Shown here in pieces: positions 1 through 6,604 of a stretch of 6,604 bases of DNA (positions within the stretch are counted from its first letter, which is position 1; the number at the start of each line of letters is the position of its first letter). Under the pieces are notes generated by a model. The model searched no databases. It was not told the origin of the DNA and worked only from the letters and a program-made list of their open reading frames with translations. The position numbers were made by a program, and so were the translations under genes. Origin of the DNA: Bacillota bacterium. GTDB lineage: Bacteria > Bacillota > Clostridia > Peptostreptococcales > Natronincolaceae. Location: contig JAEWHG010000165.1 in assembly GCA_023387935.1 (NCBI GenBank), positions 1 through 6,604 on the forward strand, given 5' to 3'.

Positions 1-1925
1 TAACATTAACAGAAAAAATTTTAAGAAATCATTTGGTTAGTGGAGAGTACGGCAGTGGAAATGAAATAGGAATAAAAATAGATCAAACACTAACTCAAGA
101 TTCAACAGGTACCATGGCATACCTACAACTTGAAGCTATGAATATAGACAAGGTGAAAACTAAGCTTTCAGTAGCTTATATTGACCATAATATGCTTCAA
201 TCAGGTCCTGAGAATGCAGATGATCATTTATATATTCAAACAATAGCTAAAAAGCATGGGATTTATTTTTCTAAACCAGGAAACGGTATATGCCATCAGG
301 TGCATTTGGAAAGATTTGGAGTGCCTGGAGATACTTTGCTTGGGTCCGATAGTCATACACCAACCTGTGGAGGTCTCGGTATGATTGCAATAGGTGCAGG
401 AGGATTAGATGTGGCTGTGGCTATGGCAGGGGGAGCGTATTTTATAAAGACTCCTAAGGTTGTTAAGGTAAATTTAATTGGAAAGCTTAGTTATTACACA
501 AGTGCAAAGGATATTATATTAGAGGTTCTTAGAAAATGCACAGTATCTGGTGGGGTAAATAGAGTATTTGAATATGCAGGTGAAGGTGTAAAATGCCTTT
601 CTGTTCCTGAAAGAAGTACGATAACTAATATGGGAGCAGAGCTTGGAGCTACCACTTCAATTTTCCCATCGGATGAAAACACTCTGGCGTTTTTAAAGGC
701 GCAAAATAGAGAAAAGGATTTTATACCATTATCAGCAGATAAAGATGCAGTGTATGATGAGATTATAGATATTGATTTAGATACACTGGAGCCAATGATT
801 GCTTGTCCTCATTCGCCGGATGCGGTAGTTCCTGCAAAAGAAGTAAGGGGTAAGAAGCTAACACAGGTCGCTATAGGTAGTTGTACGAATTCATCCTTTA
901 TAGATTTAATAAAAGTAGCAAATATACTAGATGGAAAAACGATACACGAAGATGTTTCTTTAGTTGTATCTCCTGGTTCAAGACAGGTATTAACGATGCT
1001 ATCTAAAAATGGAGCCTTAGCTAAGATTATAGCTGCTGGAGGAAGAATTTTAGAAAGTGGCTGTGGACCTTGTATAGGAATGGGGCAAGCACCTAGTACG
1101 AATGGAGTTTCTTTAAGAACATTTAATAGGAATTTTAAAGGTCGTTGCGGAACAGAAAGTGCTGATGTTTATTTAGGAAGTCCGGAAATCGCTGCATTAT
1201 CTGCTATAAAGGGTTATATTGCATCTGTAGATGATTTTGATAACAATATAGACCTTGATATAAAGCTTCCAGATGAATTTTTAATTAATGATAACTTAAT
1301 TGTAAAGCCAGCTGAAGATGGGAAAGACTGTACTATAGTTCGCGGTCCTAATATTAAGCCGTTTCCTAAGAATAACCCATTGGAGGACACTATTACAGGA
1401 AAGATTCTTATAAAGGTAGGAGATGGAATAACAACAGATCATATTATGCCATCTAATGCGCAGTTACTACCATATCGGTCAAATATTCCTTATTTAGCCG
1501 AATATTGTTTTAATCAGGTTGACAAGGATTTTGCAGCAAATGCTAAAAAACTGGGTGGCGGAATAATTGTTGGTGGTTTAAATTATGGACAAGGGTCCAG
1601 TCGTGAACATGCAGCCTTAGCACCTGTATATTTAGGGGTAAAAGCAGTTATGGCTAAATCATTTGCAAGAATTCATAAAAACAATCTCATTAATAATGGA
1701 ATCCTGCCATTGACCTTCAAAAATAGTGATGACTATTCAACTATAGATGTTTTCGATGAATTAGAGATTAAAAATCTGATTTCCAGTATAGATTCTAATG
1801 TCGTAATGGTTTTAAACAAAACAAAGAATTTAGAATATGTTATGAACCTAGATATAACTAAGAGACATGCTGATATATTAAAGAATGGTGGACTTTTAAA
1901 TATGATGAGCTTAAATGCTGACTAG
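1..1925 (+). CDS. acn: Aconitate hydratase (aconitase), 5' end cut off by the window edge
   Basis: This cytoplasmic [4Fe-4S] enzyme isomerises citrate to isocitrate via cis-aconitate. The frame is open to the left edge: the codons from position 3 read TLTEKILRNHLVSGEY, a normal aconitase N-terminus, so the TTG at 33 is an internal leucine and the true start lies about two or three codons outside the window. The 640 visible residues fit the short (~640-residue) aconitase type of clostridia and Aquifex, not the ~890-residue AcnA. The cluster ligands are all present: Cys in IGSCTNSS (codon 882-884) and both Cys of ESGCGPCIGMG (1062-1064 and 1071-1073). Also seen are GSDSHTPTCGGLG near 346-384, ITTDHIMPS near 1428-1454, and the swivel-domain YGQGSSREHAAL near 1584-1619, which carries the family's catalytic serine and arginine. 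It ends 16 nt before the isocitrate dehydrogenase start, so the two are probably co-transcribed. 3-Isopropylmalate dehydratase is a relative, but the fused one-chain form and the neighbouring gene favour aconitase. Confidence 0.95.
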   Translation, partial: TLTEKILRNHLVSGEYGSGNEIGIKIDQTLTQDSTGTMAYLQLEAMNIDKVKTKLSVAYIDHNMLQSGPENADDHLYIQTIAKKHGIYFSKPGNGICHQVHLERFGVPGDTLLGSDSHTPTCGGLGMIAIGAGGLDVAVAMAGGAYFIKTPKVVKVNLIGKLSYYTSAKDIILEVLRKCTVSGGVNRVFEYAGEGVKCLSVPERSTITNMGAELGATTSIFPSDENTLAFLKAQNREKDFIPLSADKDAVYDEIIDIDLDTLEPMIACPHSPDAVVPAKEVRGKKLTQVAIGSCTNSSFIDLIKVANILDGKTIHEDVSLVVSPGSRQVLTMLSKNGALAKIIAAGGRILESGCGPCIGMGQAPSTNGVSLRTFNRNFKGRCGTESADVYLGSPEIAALSAIKGYIASVDDFDNNIDLDIKLPDEFLINDNLIVKPAEDGKDCTIVRGPNIKPFPKNNPLEDTITGKILIKVGDGITTDHIMPSNAQLLPYRSNIPYLAEYCFNQVDKDFAANAKKLGGGIIVGGLNYGQGSSREHAALAPVYLGVKAVMAKSFARIHKNNLINNGILPLTFKNSDDYSTIDVFDELEIKNLISSIDSNVVMVLNKTKNLEYVMNLDITKRHADILKNGGLLNMMSLNAD

Positions 1926-1928
1926 ATT

Positions 1929-1933
1929 GGAGG
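1929..1933 (+). promoter_or_regulatory. Ribosome binding site that sets the icd start at GTG 1942
   Basis: GGAGG lies 8 nt before GTG 1942, an ideal Shine-Dalgarno spacing. It is downstream of the other in-frame start, ATG 1915, which therefore cannot use it and which has no comparable site of its own. Confidence 0.85.
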
Positions 1934-1941
1934 AACATATC

Positions 1942-2949
1942 GTGGAACGTATCGTCACTTTAATTCCTGGAGACGGAATAGGGAAAGATATTACTGATGC
2001 AACAATTAAGATAATAGATGCAGTAGGTGTTAAAATTACTTGGGATAGACAAGAGGCAGGGCTTTTAGCATACGAAAAATATGGAAATCCATTGCCAGAT
2101 GAAACGCTAAAGAGTATTGAGAAGAATAAACTTGCGTTAAAGGGACCTTTAACTACTCAGGTTGGAGTAGGCTTTAGAAGTGTCAATGTTGCTCTGAGAC
2201 AGCATTTTAAGCTATTTGCTAATGTAAGACCTGTTAAATCCTTTGATGGAATAGATTCTATACATAAGGATATAGATTTCGTTATTGTAAGAGAAAATAC
2301 GGAAGATCTGTATAAAGGGATAGAATACATGGTTACGGATGACGTTGCAGAGAGTATTAAAATAATAAGTAAGAAAGCTAGTCTAAAAATATGTAATTTT
2401 GCCTTTGATCTTGCAAGACGGGAAAAAAGAAATAAAGTAACTCTTGTACACAAAGCAAATATTATGAAGTTTTCTGATGGATTATTCTTAAAGGCAGGAA
2501 CTGAAGTGTCTGAAAAATATACAGATATTCAATTTGAGGATGTAATTGTAGATGCTATGGCAATGAAAATGGTTATGAATCCAAATAATTATTCTGTTAT
2601 TGTAGCACCAAATCTATATGGAGATATTTTATCGGATTTAGGCGCTGGACTAATAGGGGGACTCGGCATTGCACCGAGTGGTAATATAGGAGAAGAATGT
2701 GCCATATTTGAGCCAGTTCATGGATCTGCGCCAGATATTGCAGGTAAAAACATTGCAAATCCTACTGCATCCATACTTTCTGGAGCTATGCTATTAAAAT
2801 ATATAGGAGAAATTGAAGCTGCCTCTAAAATTGAGAAAGCATTAGAAATAGTACTTAAAGATAAGGATAAATGCACCATTGATATAGGGGGGAAATTATC
2901 CACCACAGAATTTACCAACGAAATTATAAATATCCTAATGCATTTATAA
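1942..2949 (+). CDS. icd: Isocitrate dehydrogenase, NAD+-type
   Basis: It oxidatively decarboxylates isocitrate to 2-oxoglutarate in the cytoplasm, the step after aconitase. The GTG start is chosen because a GGAGG sits 8 nt upstream and the protein then opens with MERIVTLIPGDGIG, as family members do. The in-frame ATG at 1915 would add nine unrelated residues inside the aconitase gene. The length of 335 residues suits the short bacterial type. Substrate residues are seen as S80, N82 and R86 in RSVNVALR, R96 in NVRP, and R117 in VRENTEDLY. Y124 and K171 (HKANIMK) are the catalytic pair, and D204, D228 and D232 are the metal ligands. In HGSAPDIAG, D265 and I266 replace the Lys-Tyr pair that binds the NADP+ 2'-phosphate in the E. 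coli enzyme, so NAD+ is inferred. The SxNxxxR loop argues against isopropylmalate dehydrogenase, a close relative; homoisocitrate dehydrogenase is less fully excluded, but the adjacent aconitase supports isocitrate. Confidence 0.93.
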   Translation: MERIVTLIPGDGIGKDITDATIKIIDAVGVKITWDRQEAGLLAYEKYGNPLPDETLKSIEKNKLALKGPLTTQVGVGFRSVNVALRQHFKLFANVRPVKSFDGIDSIHKDIDFVIVRENTEDLYKGIEYMVTDDVAESIKIISKKASLKICNFAFDLARREKRNKVTLVHKANIMKFSDGLFLKAGTEVSEKYTDIQFEDVIVDAMAMKMVMNPNNYSVIVAPNLYGDILSDLGAGLIGGLGIAPSGNIGEECAIFEPVHGSAPDIAGKNIANPTASILSGAMLLKYIGEIEAASKIEKALEIVLKDKDKCTIDIGGKLSTTEFTNEIINILMHL

Positions 2950-2960
2950 ATATTCTGTAG

Positions 2961-2966
2961 TATAAT
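2961..2966 (+). promoter_or_regulatory. Possible -10 box of an internal promoter before pyc
   Basis: A perfect TATAAT lies in the 63-nt gap between icd and pyc, about 47 nt before the pyc start. The hexamer 17 nt further upstream (ATGCAT, 2938-2943) is a poor match to TTGACA, and there is no TGn extended -10 directly in front. In DNA this AT-rich a TATAAT can arise by chance, so this is only a candidate for separate transcription of pyc. Confidence 0.3.
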
Positions 2967-2970
2967 ATTT

Positions 2971-2984
2971 TTTAAATATTTAAA
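2971..2984. repeat. 14-bp perfect AT palindrome between icd and pyc
   Basis: TTTAAATATTTAAA reads the same on both strands and lies just downstream of the TATAAT, where transcription from that box would begin. It is too AT-only and has too little loop to be a convincing terminator. It might be an operator, but low-complexity AT sequence gives such palindromes by chance. Confidence 0.3.
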
Positions 2985-2999
2985 TTAAGAAAATAGAAT

Positions 3000-3003
3000 G
3001 GAG
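3000..3003 (+). promoter_or_regulatory. Ribosome binding site that sets the pyc start at ATG 3013
   Basis: GGAG lies 9 nt before ATG 3013. It overlaps the other in-frame ATG (2998-3000), which itself has only the weak AAGAAA stretch upstream, so 3013 is the better start. Confidence 0.7.
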
Positions 3004-3012
3004 TTGGAAAGC

Positions 3013-6000
3013 ATGGCTATAAGAAAATTCAAGAGGATTTTAGTAGCGAATCGAGGGGAAATTGCCATTAGAATTTTTAGAGCCTGCCACGAATTAGGTA
3101 TCAGAACAGTTGCTATTTATTCTAGTGAGGATCAACTTTCACTTTTTAGAACAAAGGCGGATGAATCCTATTTAATAGGAAAAAATAAAGGACCTGTGGA
3201 AGCTTACTTAAATATTGAAGAAATAATTAGTTTAGCATTGAAAAAAGGCGTAGATGCCATACATCCAGGATATGGTTTTTTAGCAGAAAATCAGGAATTT
3301 GCTAAAAAATGTGAGGAGGCAGGCATTGTATTTATTGGGCCTTCTCATGAAATGATTGAAAAGCTGGGAGATAAAATTCAGTCAAAATTAGTAGCAAAAG
3401 AGGCAAATGTGCCTACGATTCCTGGTGTAGAAAAACCGATCACTTCTGAAGCAGAAGCTAAAGAGTTTGCTAACTTCTGTGGTTATCCCGTTATGCTAAA
3501 GGCTGCTGCTGGTGGTGGCGGTAGGGGTATGAGAATTGTTAATTCAGAGGACAAGCTTATAGAAGCATTCCATAGTGCACAAAATGAAGCTAAAAAGGCA
3601 TTTGGAAATGATGATGTTTTTATTGAAAAATACTTGGAAAAACCTAAACATATTGAGGTACAGGTTCTTGGAGATGAGTATGGTAATATTGTTCATCTTT
3701 ATGAGCGAGATTGTTCTATACAAAGAAGACACCAAAAAGTAATTGAATTCACTCCGGCCATAACTTTATCTGAGGAAAAGAGAGAAGAAATATGTGCAGA
3801 TGCCTTAAAAATAGCAAAAGCCGTAAATTATAAAAGTGCTGGAACCGTTGAGTTTCTATTGGATGCTCATGGTAATCACTATTTTATTGAAATGAATCCT
3901 AGAATTCAGGTAGAACATACAGTTACAGAAATGGTAACTGGAATTGATATTGTACAAAGTCAAATTTTAATTGCAGAGGGATATGCTTTAAATACTCCAG
4001 AAGTAGGAATTGGATCTCAAGAAGATATAAAACCTAGGGGGTATTCTATTCAATGTAGAGTAACCTGTGAAGATCCTGCGAATCAATTTGCGCCTGATAC
4101 AGGAAGAATCGATGTATACCGCACTGGTTCTGGATTTGGTATAAGATTAGATGGAGGAAATGGATTTACAGGATCTGAAATAAGCCCATATTATGATAGT
4201 TTATTAGTTAAGGTAACATCATCATCTAGAACATTTGAGGATGCAATTAGAAAATCTATCCGTTCTTTAAAGGAATCAAAAATTAGTGGAATAAAGACGA
4301 ATATTGGATTCTTAATCAATGTTTTAAACCATGAAACCTTTAAATCAGGAAATTGTGATACTGACTTTATAGCTAATAATCCAGAACTTTTCAATATTAA
4401 GCCTAGCAGCAATAAAGAATTAAAGGTATTGAAATATATAGGTGAAAAGGTAGTAAATGAAACGAAGGGGATTAAAAAAGAACTAGATGTGCCAATTGTT
4501 CCAAATGTAGTTAGACCTGAGGCACAAATGGGAACAAAGCAAATATTAGATCAAGAAGGTCCAGAAGGATTAGTTCAATGGATTAAAAATCAAGAAAAAT
4601 TATTATTAACGGATACGACTATGAGAGATGCGCACCAATCTCTTATGGCAACAAGAGTAAGAACAAAGGATATGCTGAAAATAGCTAAAGCCACTTCTAT
4701 TTTGGCAGGGGATTTATTCTCTGTAGAAATGTGGGGAGGAGCAACATTCGATGTAGCTTATAGATTTTTAAAGGAATCTCCTTGGGCTCGTTTAGAAGAG
4801 CTACGCAAAAAAATGCCGAATGTTCTATTTCAAATGCTCCTGCGAGGTAGTAACGGTGTAGGATATAAAAATTATCCGGACAATGTTATTAGAGAGTTTA
4901 TTAAAGAATCGGCTGAATCAGGCATAGATGTATTTAGAATTTTTGACTCATTAAACTGGCTAAGGGGTATGGAAGTCGCTATTGATGAAGTTCTTAAAAC
5001 TGGTAAGGTTGCAGAAGGATGCATCTGTTATACTGGTGATATTTTAGATACTAGCAGAGATAAATACTCTCTTAAGTACTATGTAAATATGGCTAAGGAA
5101 ATTGAGAAAACTGGTGCACATATATTAGGTATAAAGGATATGTCTGCACTATTAAAACCTTATGCTGCAGATAAACTTATTAGAGCATTAAAACAAGAAA
5201 TTTCTATACCAATTCATCTTCATACACATGATACCAGTGGAAATGGTGTGGCTACACTTTTAATGGCCGCAGAGGCTGGCGTAGATATTGTAGATACAGC
5301 TTTTAGTAGTATGTCAGGTCTTACAAGTCAGCCATCTCTAAACTCAGTGGTTGCAGCACTTGAAAATACTACTAGAGATACTAAGATGAATGTGGATGAT
5401 TTAGAGAAAATTTCTCATTACTGGAGTGCTGTAAGGCCAGCATACGAGCAATTTGAATCAGATTTAAAATCTGCAACAGCAGAAATTTATAAATATGAAA
5501 TTCCTGGTGGACAATATTCAAACCTAAAGCCACAAGTAGAAAGCTTTGGATTAGGTCACAGATTTGATGAAGTAAAAGAAATGTATAAAATTGTTAATGG
5601 GATGCTGGGGGATATTGTTAAGGTAACACCATCATCCAAAATGGTTGGAGATTTAGGTATTTTCATGGTGCAAAATGATTTAAACCCTGAAAATATTTAC
5701 GAAAAGGCTAAGGATATGACTTTCCCAGATTCAGCTGTATCCTACTTTAAGGGTATGATGGGGCAACCTCAGGGCGGTTTTCCAGAAAAATTACAAAAGC
5801 TAGTTCTTAAGGGAGAAGAGCCTATTCAAGGTAGACCAGGTGAATTATTAGAACCGGAAGATTTTGATGCTATTGAAAAGCATTTAAAGGAAAAATACAA
5901 TATGGAGCCAAATAGAAAGCATGTACTAAGCTACGCGCTGTATCCAAAAGTATACGAAGAATATTTGGACTACATTATTGAATATGGAGATTTAAGCAGA

Positions 6001-6453
6001 ATGGGAAGTGACGTATTTTTCCAAGGCTTATATGAAGGCGAAACCTGTGAGGTAGAAATAGCAGAAGGTAAGGTCTTAATTGTTAAACTACAGGAAATTG
6101 GAAAATTAGATAGTGAAGGGAATAGAACTGTAGTATTTGAAGTAAATGGAAACCGTAGAGAAATAAAAATACTTGATAAGGCAAGTGGTACAACTACACA
6201 AAAGGCAATTGTACAAATGGCGGACCCGAACAATAAATTGGAGATTGGTGCAAATATTCCTGGATCTGTAGTTAAAGTTTTAGTTAAAGAAGGAGAAGAA
6301 GTAGAAGAAAATCAAAGTATAATTTTAATCGAAGCGATGAAAATGGAAACAAATATTGTTGCCACTGCAAACGGCATAGTAGAAAAAATACTAGCAGAAG
6401 AAATGCAGCAGGTTAAAGCAGGAGAACTATTGATTAAACTAAAGGAAAAATAA
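3013..6453 (+). CDS. pyc: Pyruvate carboxylase, single-chain, biotin-dependent
   Basis: It carboxylates pyruvate to oxaloacetate with ATP and bicarbonate, in the cytoplasm and normally as a tetramer. From ATG 3013 it has 1146 residues, the usual length. Residues 1-450 are biotin carboxylase: VANRGEIAIR at 11-20, the ATP-grasp loop AAAGGGGRGM at 164-173, K242 in RRHQK, E293/N295/R297/Q299/E301 in EMNPRIQVE, and R349 in QCRV. About 525-800 is the carboxyltransferase barrel. D539, H737 and H739 are metal ligands, K708 is the lysine that becomes carbamylated, Q542 and R611 contact pyruvate, and T872, just beyond the barrel, is the catalytic threonine. All six sit at a constant offset of 10 from the Rhizobium etli numbering as I recall it. 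About 815-1010 is the conserved C-terminal carboxyltransferase region, followed by part of the allosteric domain. From about 1075 on is the biotin carrier, with AMKMET and biotinylated K1110 (codon 6340-6342), 36 residues from the end. Nothing is broken or missing. A separate biotin ligase is needed. Acetyl-CoA activation is common in the family but cannot be read here. ATG 2998 would add five residues and has a poorer ribosome binding site. Confidence 0.96.
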   Translation: MAIRKFKRILVANRGEIAIRIFRACHELGIRTVAIYSSEDQLSLFRTKADESYLIGKNKGPVEAYLNIEEIISLALKKGVDAIHPGYGFLAENQEFAKKCEEAGIVFIGPSHEMIEKLGDKIQSKLVAKEANVPTIPGVEKPITSEAEAKEFANFCGYPVMLKAAAGGGGRGMRIVNSEDKLIEAFHSAQNEAKKAFGNDDVFIEKYLEKPKHIEVQVLGDEYGNIVHLYERDCSIQRRHQKVIEFTPAITLSEEKREEICADALKIAKAVNYKSAGTVEFLLDAHGNHYFIEMNPRIQVEHTVTEMVTGIDIVQSQILIAEGYALNTPEVGIGSQEDIKPRGYSIQCRVTCEDPANQFAPDTGRIDVYRTGSGFGIRLDGGNGFTGSEISPYYDSLLVKVTSSSRTFEDAIRKSIRSLKESKISGIKTNIGFLINVLNHETFKSGNCDTDFIANNPELFNIKPSSNKELKVLKYIGEKVVNETKGIKKELDVPIVPNVVRPEAQMGTKQILDQEGPEGLVQWIKNQEKLLLTDTTMRDAHQSLMATRVRTKDMLKIAKATSILAGDLFSVEMWGGATFDVAYRFLKESPWARLEELRKKMPNVLFQMLLRGSNGVGYKNYPDNVIREFIKESAESGIDVFRIFDSLNWLRGMEVAIDEVLKTGKVAEGCICYTGDILDTSRDKYSLKYYVNMAKEIEKTGAHILGIKDMSALLKPYAADKLIRALKQEISIPIHLHTHDTSGNGVATLLMAAEAGVDIVDTAFSSMSGLTSQPSLNSVVAALENTTRDTKMNVDDLEKISHYWSAVRPAYEQFESDLKSATAEIYKYEIPGGQYSNLKPQVESFGLGHRFDEVKEMYKIVNGMLGDIVKVTPSSKMVGDLGIFMVQNDLNPENIYEKAKDMTFPDSAVSYFKGMMGQPQGGFPEKLQKLVLKGEEPIQGRPGELLEPEDFDAIEKHLKEKYNMEPNRKHVLSYALYPKVYEEYLDYIIEYGDLSRMGSDVFFQGLYEGETCEVEIAEGKVLIVKLQEIGKLDSEGNRTVVFEVNGNRREIKILDKASGTTTQKAIVQMADPNNKLEIGANIPGSVVKVLVKEGEEVEENQSIILIEAMKMETNIVATANGIVEKILAEEMQQVKAGELLIKLKEK

Positions 6454-6544
6454 TTATAAAGCAAAACTTAGTTTGATTATATTTGCAGAGCATGTCTATA
6501 ACTCTCAGTGAATGAGAAGCAAAAAATCGTAAAATATGTTTAAC
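6454..6544 (+). other. Non-coding stretch after pyc
   Basis: These 91 bases between the pyc stop and the terminator stem hold no credible gene or RNA gene. The only structure seen is a 5-bp hairpin, TCTCA (6503-6507) with TGAGA (6513-6517) around a 5-nt loop, which is too small to mean much. It is most simply the 3' untranslated end of the transcript. Confidence 0.5.
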
Positions 6545-6594
6545 AAACAATCCCCGAAAAATAGATAATAAAGTCTATTTTCGGGGATTGTTTT
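6545..6594 (+). terminator. Rho-independent terminator after pyc
   Basis: The 5' arm 6545-6565 pairs with the 3' arm 6574-6593. This gives 20 base pairs with a single bulged A (6561) and an 8-nt loop (6566-6573). The core is a CCCCG/CGGGG block. Four T residues follow the GC-rich stem (6591-6594), a rather short run that partly pairs with the AAA at the 5' base. The opposite strand leaves the stem through a TTTGTTAAA-like T-rich stretch, so the hairpin may also stop transcription coming from the right. It most likely ends the acn-icd-pyc transcript. Confidence 0.85.
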
Positions 6595-6604
6595 CAAATA
6601 TAGT

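Larger units (their letters stand above)
1..6594 (+). other. Probable acn-icd-pyc operon
   Basis: All three genes point the same way, with gaps of 16 nt and 63 nt, no terminator between them, and one strong terminator after the last. They form one metabolic unit: oxaloacetate supply (pyc) and conversion of citrate to 2-oxoglutarate (acn, icd). The main promoter must lie left of the window. The first pair is almost certainly co-transcribed; pyc may have an additional promoter of its own. Confidence 0.7.

Noticed and set aside
494..682. Minus-strand open frame of 62 codons inside aconitase
   Set aside because: It lies wholly within a strongly conserved gene, resembles no protein I recognise and is best explained as the reverse shadow of that gene.
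2157..2453. Minus-strand open frame of 98 codons inside isocitrate dehydrogenase
   Set aside because: Its serine- and leucine-rich translation is typical of a reverse shadow of AT-rich coding DNA, and the plus-strand gene covers it fully with catalytic motifs.
2718..2918. Minus-strand open frame of 66 codons inside isocitrate dehydrogenase
   Set aside because: It overlaps the conserved cofactor-binding part of the plus-strand gene and shows no family features of its own.
2971..2984. AT palindrome read as a terminator after icd
   Set aside because: There is no GC in the stem, no real loop and no proper T run after it, so it would not form a stable RNA hairpin.
3544..3735. Minus-strand open frame of 63 codons inside pyc, hydrophobic
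   Set aside because: The apparent membrane character comes from reading A-rich lysine and glutamate codons backwards; it lies within the ATP-grasp region.
4191..4412. Minus-strand open frame of 73 codons inside pyc
   Set aside because: It is a shadow of the biotin carboxylase C-terminal region, with nothing recognisable in it.
5970..6233. Minus-strand open frame of 87 codons inside pyc
   Set aside because: It lies entirely within the plus-strand gene between the carboxyltransferase and biotin-carrier regions and has no recognisable features.
6503..6517. Small hairpin after pyc considered as a riboswitch, small RNA or first terminator
   Set aside because: It is only five base pairs long with no T run, and the surrounding bases match no RNA family I can recognise.
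1..6604. Search for an undescribed system, mobile element, CRISPR array or horizontally acquired island
   Set aside because: More than 95% of the window is three complete or near-complete core metabolic genes with uniform base composition; no repeat array, transposase, integrase or attachment site was seen.

Overview
The window is AT-rich, with A/T-biased third codon positions and frequent AGA and ATA codons. It has strong GGAGG-type ribosome binding sites, and its proteins read like those of a low-GC Gram-positive anaerobe. Most likely it is from class Clostridia; this rests on protein style and gene order as read by eye, not on a database search.

Layout: three genes on the plus strand fill almost the whole window. 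(1) Positions 1-1925 hold a ~640-residue aconitate hydratase. Its reading frame is open to the left edge, so the true start lies a few codons outside. (2) Positions 1942-2949 hold an NAD+-type isocitrate dehydrogenase of 335 residues, starting at a GTG 16 nt after the aconitase stop and preceded by a clear GGAGG. (3) Positions 3013-6453 hold a single-chain biotin-dependent pyruvate carboxylase of 1146 residues, with biotin carboxylase, carboxyltransferase and biotin-carrier domains all present. The 63-nt gap before it carries a TATAAT box and an AT palindrome, so a secondary promoter is possible. (4) Positions 6454-6604 are non-coding and end in a strong hairpin terminator (6545-6594).

The genes work together. 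Pyruvate carboxylase makes oxaloacetate from pyruvate and bicarbonate. A citrate synthase, not in this window and possibly just upstream, would condense it with acetyl-CoA. Aconitase and isocitrate dehydrogenase then convert citrate to 2-oxoglutarate. This is the oxidative branch of an incomplete TCA cycle, as used by clostridia to make glutamate, with its anaplerotic enzyme encoded in the same cluster.

The region is ordinary core metabolism. No mobile element, CRISPR array, tRNA, rRNA, toxin-antitoxin or defence gene was seen, and nothing supports a previously undescribed system. The points worth a second look are the gene linkage, the start-codon choices, the cofactor-specificity residues of the isocitrate dehydrogenase, and the possible internal promoter.
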